64,000 nucleotides of DNA. Source: Agrobacterium albertimagni AOL15. GTDB lineage: Bacteria > Pseudomonadota > Alphaproteobacteria > Rhizobiales > Rhizobiaceae. The stretch spans positions 1 through 64,000 of the forward strand of contig NZ_ALJF01000016.1 in assembly GCF_000300855.1 (NCBI RefSeq), given 5' to 3'. This document shows, piece by piece, positions 20,404 to 29,009 of the stretch. Position numbers and translations under genes: made by a program. How positions within the stretch are numbered: the stretch's first letter is position 1; every line of letters begins with the position of its first letter. The notes under the pieces are model-generated. The model worked only from the letters and a program-made list of their open reading frames with translations. It did no database searches and was not told the DNA's origin.

Positions 20404-20422
20404 TTTGCGTAATTCCCGCAAA
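20404..20422. promoter_or_regulatory. Second TGCG...CGCA inverted repeat beside the palindrome
   Basis: TTTGCG and CGCAAA are perfect inverted arms with a 7-base spacer, immediately after the 18-bp palindrome. The shared TGCG/CGCA edges (14 and 15 bases end to end) suggest two binding sites for one dimeric regulator. Confidence 0.5.
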
Positions 20423-20574
20423 CGTCCTGCCGTCCCGAACCTGTACAGGCGTCGCTGTTCGCTCCATCCTGATCCTGCCGAGATGAGGAACTCGGCGGGG
20501 AGTTCAGACCGGGACATAACCGGCTGTTTGGAGGAAACCGGCGACACGCGCGCCGGACAACAGGGAGTGAGATC

Positions 20575-21591
20575 ATGAAGACCAGCAGACCCCTTCTGGC
20601 GAGCGCGGCACTGTGCCTTCTCGCCACATCCATGCCGGCATTGGCCGACACTTCGGGCAAGAAGATCGCCCTTTCGAACAACTATGCCGGCAATTCCTGG
20701 CGTCAGGCCATGCTGACCAGCTGGGAAAAAGTGACCGGTGAAGCTGTGAAGGCCGGACAGGTCGCAGCAGCCGACGCCTTCACCACCGCTGAAAACCAGG
20801 CGACCGAACAGGCAGCCCAGATCCAGAACATGATCCTGCAGGGCTATGACGCTATCGTCATCAACGCTGCCTCGCCGACGGCACTCAACGGTGCGGTCAA
20901 GGAAGCCTGTGACGCCGGCATCACCGTCGTCTCCTTCGACGGCATCGTGACCGAACCCTGCGCCTGGCGCATCGCCGTCGACTTCAAGGAAATGGGCCGC
21001 AGCCAGGTCGAATATCTCTCCGGCAAGCTGCCGCAGGGCGGCAACCTGCTCGAGATCCGTGGCCTTGCCGGCGTCTTCGTCGACGACGAGATCTCGGCCG
21101 GCATTCATGCAGGTGTCGAGCAGTTCCCGCAGTTCAAGATCGTCGGCTCCGTGCATGGCGACTGGGCGCAGGACGTCGCGCAGAAGGCCGTCGCCGGCAT
21201 CCTGCCGAGCCTGCCGGAAATCGTCGGCGTCGTGACCCAGGGCGGTGACGGTTATGGTGCGGCCCAGGCGATCGCTGCCGCCAACCGTCCGATGCCCGTC
21301 ATCGTCATGGGCAACCGCGAGGACGAGCTGAAATGGTGGAAGGAACAGAAGGACGCCAACCAGTATGAGACCATGTCGGTCTCGATTGCGCCCGGCGTTT
21401 CCACGCTTGCCTTCTGGGTCGCCCAGCAGATCCTCGACGGCAAGGAAGTCAAGAAAGACCTCGTCGTTCCCTTCCTGCGCATCGACCAGGACAACCTGGA
21501 AGCCAACCTGGCCAACACCCAGGCCGGCGGCGTCGCCAATGTCGAGTATTCGCTCGAAGACGCCCAGAAGGTCATCGGCTCTGCGATGTAA
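20575..21591 (+). CDS. Sugar ABC transporter substrate-binding protein
   Basis: 338-residue periplasmic binding protein of the ribose/LacI-like class. Signal peptide at 1-24 (cut after PALA). The mature part has the expected AIVINAASPTAL strand-turn near 95 and GGDGYGAAQAI near 220. Ribosome site GGGAGTGA. First gene of an operon with one ATPase, two permeases and an SMP-30 lactonase. It delivers the sugar to the membrane complex. The substrate is unknown; the adjacent lactonase suggests an aldose oxidised through a lactone. Confidence 0.92.
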   Translation: MKTSRPLLASAALCLLATSMPALADTSGKKIALSNNYAGNSWRQAMLTSWEKVTGEAVKAGQVAAADAFTTAENQATEQAAQIQNMILQGYDAIVINAASPTALNGAVKEACDAGITVVSFDGIVTEPCAWRIAVDFKEMGRSQVEYLSGKLPQGGNLLEIRGLAGVFVDDEISAGIHAGVEQFPQFKIVGSVHGDWAQDVAQKAVAGILPSLPEIVGVVTQGGDGYGAAQAIAAANRPMPVIVMGNREDELKWWKEQKDANQYETMSVSIAPGVSTLAFWVAQQILDGKEVKKDLVVPFLRIDQDNLEANLANTQAGGVANVEYSLEDAQKVIGSAM

Positions 21592-21613
21592 CCGACCGGA
21601 AACCTCCCCGAAC

Positions 21614-21638
21614 CGTCCGGCCTTCGGGCCGGGCGGTG
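21614..21638 (+). promoter_or_regulatory. Hairpin between sugar-binding protein and ATPase genes
   Basis: GC-rich hairpin with a GGCC-TTCG-GGCC core and flanking pairs, without a T-run. The very stable loop type fits a 3' stabiliser that keeps the binding-protein mRNA abundant relative to the rest of the operon. Confidence 0.6.
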
Positions 21639-21680
21639 TGGGGGATCCACCTTGGCAAATGTAGCAAAGAGTAATTCAGC

Positions 21681-23147
21681 ATGAATGCCATGCTCGATAA
21701 GGGCGATGGACGGCCCGTCGTCAGCGTTACCGATGCGAGAGTGAGTTTCGGCGCGGTAAAGGCGCTGGACGGCGTCACGCTGGAGATCGGGGCTGGAGAA
21801 TGCGTCGGCCTCGTCGGCCACAATGGCGCCGGCAAATCCACCATCGTCAACGTCATCAATGGCGGGCTGACGCCGCATGAGGGTGCCATCCGATATGGTC
21901 ACGGCAGCGGAGGCCACAGCATCAATGCCGCCCGCGATGCCGGCATTCGCTGCGTCTTCCAGGAGCTGTCGCTCTGCCCGAACCTGACGATCGTGGAGAA
22001 TACCCGCATCATGCATCGCAGCCTGAAGGGCTGGGGCTGGCGCAAGCGGGGTGCTGCCTTCATCGAAAGCAAGCTCGAGGAAATATTCCCCGGCCATTCC
22101 ATCGACTGCCACGAAGCAGTCGGCAACCTCACCATCGCGGAACGCCAGATGGTGGAGATCGCGATCACCTTCTGCGAGATCGGCAGCCCAGTGCGACTCG
22201 TCATCTTGGACGAGCCGACCTCGTCGCTGGATGCGCGGCTTGCGGAGCAGTTGCTCGCCTATGTCGAGCGCTTTGTGCGCGACGGCGGCTCGATCCTGTT
22301 CATCTCCCACATTCTCGGCGAGATACTCTCGGTTTCCAGCCGCATCGTCGTCATGAAGGACGGCAAGGTGGTCAGCCAGAGACCGGCCGAGGAGTTTTCG
22401 GAGCACGGGCTGATCGAAGCGATGGGCAGCGTGGTGAAGACGCGGCAAGCTCGCACGAACCTGCTGAGGACGGACATGGCAAGTGTGCTGACAGCTGCAC
22501 CGGTGCGCGGACGCGGCCTCCCCTTCCAGGCGATGAAGGGCGAAATCGTCGGTTTTGCCGGTCTCGGCGGGCACGGTCAGACGGACATGCTGGTCGGCCT
22601 GTTCGAAGCCCGAACCGGCAACTGGCTGCGCGCCAGTGACCCCGAAGTCGCGTTCGTCGCAGGCGACCGTGCCGTCAACGGTACCTTCACGCTCTGGAGC
22701 ATCTTGAGAAACCTCAGCATCTGCATCCTGCCGGATCTGTCGCGGCTTCAGACCCTGGATATCAATCGGGAGGAAACGCTGGGGCAGACCTGGAAGGACC
22801 GGATCGGCATCCGCACCCCCGACATGGACAACCCGATCCTGTCGCTCTCTGGCGGAAACCAGCAGAAGGTTCTCTTCGCCCGGGCGCTCGCAAGCCGCGC
22901 GCCCGTGGTCTTGATGGACGACCCGATGCGCGGCGTCGACTTTGGCACCAAGCAGGAGGTCTATGCGATCCTGCGCCAGGAGGCGGACGCAGGGCGGACC
23001 TTCGTCTGGTACTCGACCGAGATGGACGAAGTCTGCCTCTGCGACCGCGTCTACGTGTTCAACAACGGCATGATCGTTGCCGAACTGAAGGGCGACGAGG
23101 TGACGGAAGAAAACATCCTCTCCGCCTCTTTCCAGGAGGCCGCATGA
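21681..23147 (+). CDS. Sugar ABC transporter ATP-binding protein (two fused ATPase domains)
   Basis: 488 residues with two nucleotide-binding halves of the RbsA/XylG class. Half 1: Walker A GHNGAGKST with Lys52, Walker B VILDEPTSSLD, and a signature degenerate to LTIAERQ. Half 2 lacks a Walker A (GLGGHGQTDM), as is usual in this class, and has a good signature LSGGNQQKV. Its Walker B is LMDDP instead of the more usual DEP. So the two composite sites are unequal. It powers the two permeases that follow, and overlaps the first by 4 bases. The ribosome site is weak; translation may depend on the upstream gene. Confidence 0.92.
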   Translation: MNAMLDKGDGRPVVSVTDARVSFGAVKALDGVTLEIGAGECVGLVGHNGAGKSTIVNVINGGLTPHEGAIRYGHGSGGHSINAARDAGIRCVFQELSLCPNLTIVENTRIMHRSLKGWGWRKRGAAFIESKLEEIFPGHSIDCHEAVGNLTIAERQMVEIAITFCEIGSPVRLVILDEPTSSLDARLAEQLLAYVERFVRDGGSILFISHILGEILSVSSRIVVMKDGKVVSQRPAEEFSEHGLIEAMGSVVKTRQARTNLLRTDMASVLTAAPVRGRGLPFQAMKGEIVGFAGLGGHGQTDMLVGLFEARTGNWLRASDPEVAFVAGDRAVNGTFTLWSILRNLSICILPDLSRLQTLDINREETLGQTWKDRIGIRTPDMDNPILSLSGGNQQKVLFARALASRAPVVLMDDPMRGVDFGTKQEVYAILRQEADAGRTFVWYSTEMDEVCLCDRVYVFNNGMIVAELKGDEVTEENILSASFQEAA

Positions 23148-24091
23148 CGAGGTTCCTCTCCGCCGACGGCCTGCGCCTCGTCATCCCGGCCCTGTCACTG
23201 GTCGGACTGCTCGCGGCGGTCTTCTATCTCCAGCCGAGGGCCATGAGCTACACAGGGCTCAACCTGCTGTTCAATCTGGCCGTTCCGATTGCACTCGCGA
23301 CCATCGCGCAGATGCTGATCATGACGGTCAACGACCTCGATCTGTCGATGGGCACCTTCGTCAGCTTCGTCGCCTGTGTGACGGCTACATACCTGCAGTC
23401 TTCTCCCCTGCTGGGCGTCCTCATCCTGATGGCAGCGATCGGCGTCTATGCTCTGATCGGCGTGATGATCTATCTGAGGGATCTGCCGTCGATCGTCGTG
23501 ACGCTCGGTATGAGCTTCGTCTGGGGCGGGCTTGCCGTGCTGATCCTGCCGGCGCCGGGCGGTGAGGCGCCGGGCTGGATCCGCGCAATCATGACGGTCA
23601 AGCCGCCGCTCGTCCCGATGGCGATCGTTGCCAGCGTCCTGATCGCCGTTGTCAGCCACTATGTCATCATGCGCTCGTCCTTCGGCGTTGTCTTGCGCGG
23701 GGTGGGCGGCAATAGCCGCTCGGTTGCCCGGGCCGGATGGTCGATCATAGTGGCACGTGCGGCCGTCTATGGCCTTGCCGGTTTCTTTGCGGTGCTCGCC
23801 GGCATGGCGCTGGTGGGGCTGACCACTTCAGCAGACGCCAACATCGCGCTGCGCTACACGCTGCTCTCGATCGCCGGCGTCATTCTCGGCGGCGGCGAAT
23901 TCGTCGGCGGGCGCGTGTCGCCGATCGGTGCCGTCATCGGTGCGCTCACCCTGACACTGGCCGGCTCCTTTCTGTCCTTCCTGCGGATCTCGCCGGACTG
24001 GCAGATCGGCGCGCAGGGGGCGATCCTGATCCTGGTGCTGACGCTGCGTCTTGCCCTCAATCGCGCCGAAGGCCGGAAGGGCAAGTCATGA
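23144..24091 (+). CDS. Sugar ABC transporter permease 1
   Basis: 315 residues, about 8-10 membrane helices, RbsC-type (BPD_transp_2) family. Conserved segments include NDLDLSMGTFVSF near residue 62 and ISIAGVILGGGEF-like LLSIAGVILGGGEFVGG near 240. Overlaps both neighbours by 4 bases (ATGA), indicating coupled translation. Forms the membrane channel with permease 2. Confidence 0.92.
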   Translation: MTRFLSADGLRLVIPALSLVGLLAAVFYLQPRAMSYTGLNLLFNLAVPIALATIAQMLIMTVNDLDLSMGTFVSFVACVTATYLQSSPLLGVLILMAAIGVYALIGVMIYLRDLPSIVVTLGMSFVWGGLAVLILPAPGGEAPGWIRAIMTVKPPLVPMAIVASVLIAVVSHYVIMRSSFGVVLRGVGGNSRSVARAGWSIIVARAAVYGLAGFFAVLAGMALVGLTTSADANIALRYTLLSIAGVILGGGEFVGGRVSPIGAVIGALTLTLAGSFLSFLRISPDWQIGAQGAILILVLTLRLALNRAEGRKGKS

Positions 24092-25041
24092 CCCAGGCAC
24101 TCTCCACGCTCTTCTCGCGGACCTGGATCTGGTCGTTCATCGCGGCCGCCAGCGTCTTCCTCGTCACCATCGTCTTCACGGGCGGCGCAAGCACCGTCGG
24201 GCTTGCACAGGCGGCGCTGACCTTCGGGGCCTTCTCGGTGCTCGTCGGTCTCGGGCAGATGCTGGTGATCACGCTCGGTCCTGGCAATATCGACCTCTCG
24301 GTTCCGGCCAACATGACACTCGCCGCGACCGTGTCGCTCAAGGTCATGAATGTCGAGAACAGCATGATCCTGACCGGGCTGCTGGTCGCCATCGGAGTTG
24401 GGGTCGCAATCGGGATTGGCAATTACGCGCTGATCAAGCTCTTGCGCATTCCGCCGATCATCGCGACGCTGTCGATGAGCTTCATCGTGCAGTCGACGGC
24501 GATCTGGACGAACCGGGGACTGCGCATCAAGCCGCCGAGCTGGCTTGCCGACTTCACGACCTCGTCTACGGCTGGCGTTCCCAACGTCGCGCTCGTCGCC
24601 TTGGTGTTCTCCGTCATCGTCTGGTACGTCCTCAACCGCACGGTCTATGGACGCTCGATCGCCGCGATCGGCCAGAGCATCCGTGCCGCCCGCATGGCCG
24701 GGATCCCGATCGATGGAACGCGGCTTCTCACCTATCTGCTCTGCGCCGTGCTCGCCTCGCTCTGCGGCTATCTGCTCGCCAGCTTTTCCGGCGGTGCGGC
24801 GCTCAACATGGGCACAGAATATCTGCTGATGTCGATCGCCGTCGTCGTCATCGGCGGCACGGCGGTTGCCGGCGGCAATTCGAATGTTCCGGGGATATGG
24901 GGCGCCTCGCTCTTCATGTTCCTTGTCGTTTCGATGCTGAATACCTACGGTTTTGGTGCCGGCATCCGCCTCATTCTCACCGGTCTCATCATCATCGCCG
25001 TCATCATGCTGCCGACCACCCGCAGCGCCGGCAAAACCTGA
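24088..25041 (+). CDS. Sugar ABC transporter permease 2
   Basis: 317 residues, RbsC-type, with PGNIDLSVPANMTLAA near residue 66 and VVVIGGTAVAGGNSN near 250. The start at 24088 overlaps the previous stop (ATGA) and begins MTQALSTLF; longer upstream frames are rejected because they run through permease 1. Two different permeases in one sugar operon make a heterodimeric channel. Followed 19 bp later by the lactonase gene. Confidence 0.92.
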   Translation: MTQALSTLFSRTWIWSFIAAASVFLVTIVFTGGASTVGLAQAALTFGAFSVLVGLGQMLVITLGPGNIDLSVPANMTLAATVSLKVMNVENSMILTGLLVAIGVGVAIGIGNYALIKLLRIPPIIATLSMSFIVQSTAIWTNRGLRIKPPSWLADFTTSSTAGVPNVALVALVFSVIVWYVLNRTVYGRSIAAIGQSIRAARMAGIPIDGTRLLTYLLCAVLASLCGYLLASFSGGAALNMGTEYLLMSIAVVVIGGTAVAGGNSNVPGIWGASLFMFLVVSMLNTYGFGAGIRLILTGLIIIAVIMLPTTRSAGKT

Positions 25042-25060
25042 AGCGCTCCAGGACTGTCCC

Positions 25061-25972
25061 ATGGAAAATCCACACTACGAGATCCGCGACCCCCGCTTCC
25101 GCGACCTGCTCGTTTCCAGCGCCGCCCTCGAAGAGCTTTACTCGGGCTGCCGATGGGCCGAGGGCCCCGTCTGGTTCAATGATGGCGGCTATCTGCTGTT
25201 CAGCGACATACCGAACGAACGCGTCCTGCGCTGGGTCGAGGGTGCTGGAACATCCGTTTATCGCGCGCCGTCGCAGTTCATCAACGGCAATACGCGCGAC
25301 CGTGAGGGACGTCTCGTTTCCTGCGAACATGGTGGGCGCCGCGTGATCCGCACCGAGATCGACGGCGCGGTTACGACCCTGGCCGATCGGCACGACGGCA
25401 AGCGGCTGAACTCCCCCAATGACGTCGTGGTGAAATCAGATGGTTCTGTCTGGTTCACCGACCCGTCTTACGGCATTCTCTCTGACTACGAGGGCTACAA
25501 GGCCGACGAGGAACAGGCGAGCCGCAACGTCTACCGGCTCGATCCTTCGACCGGCGAGCTCAGCGTCATGATCGACGATTTCCTGCAGCCGAACGGCCTT
25601 TGCTTCTCGCCAGACGAGCGTCTGCTCTACGTCGCCGATTCCGGCGCCAGCCACAAACCGGACGCGCCGCGCCATATCCGGGTGTTCGATGTGGCGGATG
25701 GAAAGCAGCTGACGAACGGACGCGTCTTTGCCCATATCGACAAAGGCATTCCCGACGGCATGCGGACGGATATGGAAGGAAATCTCTGGTCGAGCGCTGC
25801 CGACGGCGTGCATTGCTTCCATCCCGACGGCACCCTACTCGGCAAGATCCTGGTCCCCCAGGCGGTCGCCAACCTGACCTTCGGCGGACCGAAGAAGAAC
25901 CGCCTGTTCATCACGGCCTCGACATCGCTCTATGCGATCTACACCGCGACACGGGGCGCCCAGACGCCCTGA
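25061..25972 (+). CDS. SMP-30/gluconolactonase family lactonase
   Basis: 303-residue six-bladed propeller enzyme. Metal ligands are recognisable: Glu in WAEGPVW (near 31), Asn in LNSPNDVV (near 116) and in LQPNGLCF (near 175), Asp in LYVADSGA (near 193). It would hydrolyse a sugar-1,4- or 1,5-lactone in the cytosol, fitting oxidation of the imported sugar. The ATG at 25061 is chosen since longer frames overlap permease 2 deeply. It ends the operon and is followed by a 12-bp stem hairpin. The exact lactone is unknown. Confidence 0.9.
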   Translation: MENPHYEIRDPRFRDLLVSSAALEELYSGCRWAEGPVWFNDGGYLLFSDIPNERVLRWVEGAGTSVYRAPSQFINGNTRDREGRLVSCEHGGRRVIRTEIDGAVTTLADRHDGKRLNSPNDVVVKSDGSVWFTDPSYGILSDYEGYKADEEQASRNVYRLDPSTGELSVMIDDFLQPNGLCFSPDERLLYVADSGASHKPDAPRHIRVFDVADGKQLTNGRVFAHIDKGIPDGMRTDMEGNLWSSAADGVHCFHPDGTLLGKILVPQAVANLTFGGPKKNRLFITASTSLYAIYTATRGAQTP

Positions 25973-25999
25973 GGAGTGCTTGATTTCCTGAACAAGCAA

Positions 26000-26027
26000 G
26001 ACCGCCCGTTCAGGAGAACGGGCGGTC
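26000..26027. terminator. Perfect 12-bp hairpin between convergent genes
   Basis: GACCGCCCGTTC / GAACGGGCGGTC with a 4-base loop, 27 bp after the lactonase stop and facing the convergent NmrA gene. There is no T-run on either strand, so the terminator role rests on stem strength and position. Confidence 0.65.
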
Positions 26028-26110
26028 GCGCGGCGTTACCACGTGTGGGGTATGGTACTACCGGACCGGCCTGGCGGCGGCCGATGAGGCGATTACGTGA
26101 TCAACACCGA

Positions 26111-27010
26111 TCACGCGATCATGGATTTGAAGGCTTCGGCCTGGCTCTCTACCCAGCTTTCGAAGCTTTGCGGCTCCGTGCCCGTCAGGGTCTTGAAGTC
26201 ACCGGTGATGCCTGCCAGACCGCCGTTTCCGACCATGGTGTCGATAGAGGCAAAGACGCGCGCGACGGGTTCAGGCAGACCGGCTCCGACCATGCCCTGG
26301 ACGAGACCTTCGACCGGAACATCGATCACGGTGATCTCCTTGCCGGCAGCGGCAGAGATGAGGGACGCCATTTCGCGATGCGTGTAGGAAGAGGAGCCCG
26401 TCAGCGTGTAGACGGTCTTTTCCTTGTCTGCGGCGACGAGCGCTGCGGCCGTGGCGCGACCGATGTCATCGCGTGAAATGTGCGCCACCTTGCCGTCGCC
26501 GGCTGCCGAATACCAATGGCCGGAGGCAAGTGCGGGGCCCGCGCTCATCATGACGTTCTCGAAATACCAGTTGTTGCGCAGAATGGTCCAGGCCGGGATC
26601 GAGCTTGCCTCGATGGCCGCTTCCGTCCCTTCATGATCGGGCGCGAAGAGCAGAGCGGAGTTCACCGGTTCCGGCATCGAGGTATAAAGCAGATGGCGGA
26701 CACCCGCCTTTTCTGCTGCTGCAACGGCCGCACGATGCTGAACCAGGCGATGTCCCGGACGGTCGAGCGTATCCGTGCTGATGATCAGCACCTTTTCGGC
26801 TTCGGCGAAGGCTGCTTCCATGGACGCGGCATCGTCGAAATCGACCCGGCGCACCAACACGCCCTTTGCAGCAAGGTCTACCAGTTGCTCCGGCTTGCGG
26901 CTGGCAGCGATGATGTCGCCTGCGGCTACGCCCGAGGTTTCAAGGAGATGATGAACGACGCGCTGGCCGAGCTGGCCCGATGCGCCGGTGACGAGATATT
27001 TCGCGGTCAT
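26111..27010 (-). CDS. NmrA-like NAD(P)H-binding protein, possible quinone oxidoreductase (QorB/YtfG-like)
   Basis: 299 residues with N-terminal glycine motif GASGQLGQ at 8-15 and the atypical-SDR pattern (HRAAVAAAEKAGVRHLLYTS near 95; WTILRNNWYFENV near 145). It resembles NAD(P)H:quinone oxidoreductase type 2, which reduces quinones with NADPH. The divergent neighbour is an HxlR regulator with a cysteine near its start, the common pairing for quinone/aldehyde-stress genes. The enzymatic role is inferred from family and context. Confidence 0.8.
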   Translation of the reverse strand: MTAKYLVTGASGQLGQRVVHHLLETSGVAAGDIIAASRKPEQLVDLAAKGVLVRRVDFDDAASMEAAFAEAEKVLIISTDTLDRPGHRLVQHRAAVAAAEKAGVRHLLYTSMPEPVNSALLFAPDHEGTEAAIEASSIPAWTILRNNWYFENVMMSAGPALASGHWYSAAGDGKVAHISRDDIGRATAAALVAADKEKTVYTLTGSSSYTHREMASLISAAAGKEITVIDVPVEGLVQGMVGAGLPEPVARVFASIDTMVGNGGLAGITGDFKTLTGTEPQSFESWVESQAEAFKSMIA

Positions 27011-27064
27011 GGTTCTCTCATTGTCTGGTCCCCAAACTTTAGGGATGGTTTAATTTTCAGAGTA

Positions 27065-27105
27065 GGTCTAAATTGCAGACCATGCTTCTGCCGTAAAGTA
27101 GGCAG
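27065..27105. promoter_or_regulatory. Inverted repeats between NmrA-like gene and HxlR regulator
   Basis: GGTCT/AGACC (27065-27081) and CTGCC/GGCAG (27088-27105) lie in the 127-bp divergent promoter region. They are short perfect arms and are candidates for HxlR binding, with modest support. Confidence 0.35.
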
Positions 27106-27137
27106 TTTTTTAGAACCAAGTTCTGAGGACCGTACCG

Positions 27138-27599
27138 ATGACAGCACATGGGAAGATGAAGACCGATTACACGGCGGCGATCCGTTCGGTGATGGCCATG
27201 ATCGAGACGCCGGCGAACACGGTTTTCGATCCCGGGAATTGCCCGGTTCGCGATGTCTTTTCCCATATCGGTGACAAATGGGCTTCCCTCATCCTGCAGA
27301 CGCTCGGCTACAGGCCGCATCGTTTCGGCGAGCTGAAGCGGGCGATCCCCGACATCTCGCAGGCCATGCTCACGGGTACATTGCGCAGCCTCCAGCGCGA
27401 CGGTCTGGTGCATCGCGAGGTCTTCCCGACCCAACCACCGAGTGTCGAATACAGCCTGACGGAGCTGGGACAATCCCTATTGGGCCCGGTCGCGGCCCTG
27501 GTGGTCTGGACGGCCGAACATCACGGTCGCATCCGCGAGGCACGGGCCCTCTATGATTCCGACAATCCACCCGTGAAGAAGAAGGTCGCAGCCGCCTGA
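27138..27599 (+). CDS. HxlR-family transcriptional regulator
   Basis: 153-residue winged-helix regulator: core about 30-130 with the HxlR hallmark [19 protein letters not shown] near 35-53, [21 protein letters not shown] recognition region and LTELGQSL near 110. Cys35 sits in the position used by HypR/YodB/QorR-like redox sensors. Divergent from the NmrA-like oxidoreductase, its likely target. Followed by a hairpin terminator. Confidence 0.88.
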   Translation: MTAHGKMKTDYTAAIRSVMAMIETPANTVFDPGNCPVRDVFSHIGDKWASLILQTLGYRPHRFGELKRAIPDISQAMLTGTLRSLQRDGLVHREVFPTQPPSVEYSLTELGQSLLGPVAALVVWTAEHHGRIREARALYDSDNPPVKKKVAAA

Positions 27600-27621
27600 C
27601 CGACATGCTTCGCCGGTCAGG
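27595..27621 (+). terminator. Hairpin after the HxlR gene
   Basis: CCTGACCG / CGGTCAGG, 8-bp perfect stem with an 11-base loop, overlapping the stop codon and followed by AATTT. Confidence 0.6.
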
Positions 27622-27671
27622 AATTTGCTAACCATGCAGATGAACGAAAACGATACGCAGCACACATAAAT

Positions 27672-27694
27672 TACCCCCCTGATATATGGGGGTA
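27672..27694 (+). promoter_or_regulatory. Inverted repeat TACCCCC/GGGGGTA covering the ribosome site of the TadG-like gene
   Basis: Perfect 7-base arms with a 9-base loop end 4 bases before the ATG at 27699. The only purine-rich stretch suited to ribosome binding (GGGGG) is the right arm, so the fold would hide it. Could also be a DNA operator. Confidence 0.5.
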
Positions 27695-27698
27695 TATT

Positions 27699-28991
27699 AT
27701 GTTCAGACGATTTCTCTGCGACCGCAGTGGCAATTTCGGCGTCTTAACGGCGATCCTACTGGTGCCCGTCATCGGAGCCGCGGGCCTCGCCATCGATATA
27801 AGCAACGCGCTGACGGTGCGAAGCACCCTGCAGGCGGCCGCCGACGCGGCTGCGATCGCAGCCGTTGCCGAAACCTCCGCCGGCGTCATGCAGGCGATGC
27901 AGATGAAATCCGACGGACAGCTGTCGGCAGCGATCGCAGATGCCAAGAAGGTGTTTCTCGGTCACGCCAAGATGTCTCACCACTACGAACTCAAGAATTT
28001 CGATGTGGAGGTCGTCAAGAGCGGGACTCAGTTGAAAGCCGTCTTCACTTTCGACGCGACCGTTCCGACCACACTGGCACGGGTCATGGGGCAAAAGGAC
28101 GTGACCGTCAGCGGCAAGGCCGAAGCCGTCTATCAGACAGACACCTTCCGGGACTTCTACCTGCTTCTCGACAATACGCCGTCCATGGGTGTCGGAGCGA
28201 CTCCGGCGGATGTCACCAAGATGGTCAACAACACCGCGGACAAGTGCGCCTTCGCTTGCCACATCGTCAGAAACGGTGTCGAGGACACAAACAGCTACTA
28301 TTACCTCGCCAAGAAACTCGGCGTGACGATCCGCATCGACGTCGTGGCCAAGGCGACAGCGGCCCTGATGGACACGGCCAAGAAGTCGCGCAAGAGCTCC
28401 AACCAGTATCGCATGGCCGTCTACACCTTCGGCGAACGGGCCGAGGACACCAAGTTGCTGGAGGTCTCCGCGCTCACCGACAATCTCGATCAGGTGCAGA
28501 CCAAGGCGTCCAAGATCGGGCTGATGTCGATCCCCTGGCAGGGCTATGACAACGACCAGCAGACCGATTTCGACCGCGCCCTCAAGAGTATCGGCGATCT
28601 CATGGGCGCGTCAGGCACCGGCGCTTCTGCGAGTGATCCGGAAAAGATCGTGTTCTTTGTCTCGGATGGAGTGGGCGACGCCTACAAGCCAAGCACCTGC
28701 ACCAAGAAGACGACCAATGGGCGCTGTCAGGAGCCGATCGACACGACGCAATGCGAAGCCCTGAAGAAGAAGGGCTATCGGATCGCCGTTCTCTATACGA
28801 CCTATCTGCCGCTTCCCACGAACGACTGGTACAAGAAGTGGATCAGCCCGTTCCAGTCCGAAATCCCGACGCGCATGCAGTCTTGCGCATCGCCGGGTCT
28901 CTATTTCGAGGTGAGCCCAAGCGAGGGGATTGCAGACGCCATGAATGCGCTGTTCCTCAAGATCGTTAGCACGCCACGGATCACGAGCTGA
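27699..28991 (+). CDS. TadG-like protein with N-terminal pilus-assembly segment and von Willebrand A domain
   Basis: 430 residues. N-terminal hydrophobic helix about 13-35 followed by SNALTVRSTLQAAADAAAIAA is the TadE/G (PF13400) signature. A VWA domain spans about 150-425 with MIDAS-like DNTPSMG near 158 and FFVSDGVGD near 315. Cysteines around 188-192, 336-353 and 395 could form disulfides, fitting a periplasmic position. TadG proteins belong to Flp pilus (tad) systems, but no other tad gene is present here, so it is an orphan copy. Its role is unknown. Confidence 0.85.
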   Translation: MFRRFLCDRSGNFGVLTAILLVPVIGAAGLAIDISNALTVRSTLQAAADAAAIAAVAETSAGVMQAMQMKSDGQLSAAIADAKKVFLGHAKMSHHYELKNFDVEVVKSGTQLKAVFTFDATVPTTLARVMGQKDVTVSGKAEAVYQTDTFRDFYLLLDNTPSMGVGATPADVTKMVNNTADKCAFACHIVRNGVEDTNSYYYLAKKLGVTIRIDVVAKATAALMDTAKKSRKSSNQYRMAVYTFGERAEDTKLLEVSALTDNLDQVQTKASKIGLMSIPWQGYDNDQQTDFDRALKSIGDLMGASGTGASASDPEKIVFFVSDGVGDAYKPSTCTKKTTNGRCQEPIDTTQCEALKKKGYRIAVLYTTYLPLPTNDWYKKWISPFQSEIPTRMQSCASPGLYFEVSPSEGIADAMNALFLKIVSTPRITS

Positions 28992-29009
28992 AAAGACGAT
29001 CGGGAGGGC

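Noticed and set aside
23737-24087. N-terminal extension of sugar permease 2
   Set aside because: Runs through permease 1 in another frame; the ATGA overlap at 24088 gives the correct start.
23854-25062. 402-codon minus frame opposite the sugar permeases
   Set aside because: Antisense of membrane helices gives hydrophilic Arg/Asp/Gly sequence; not a protein.
27686-28549. 287-codon plus frame overlapping the TadG-like gene
   Set aside because: Shifted-frame shadow rich in Arg/Gly; the other frame carries the pilus-assembly and VWA motifs.
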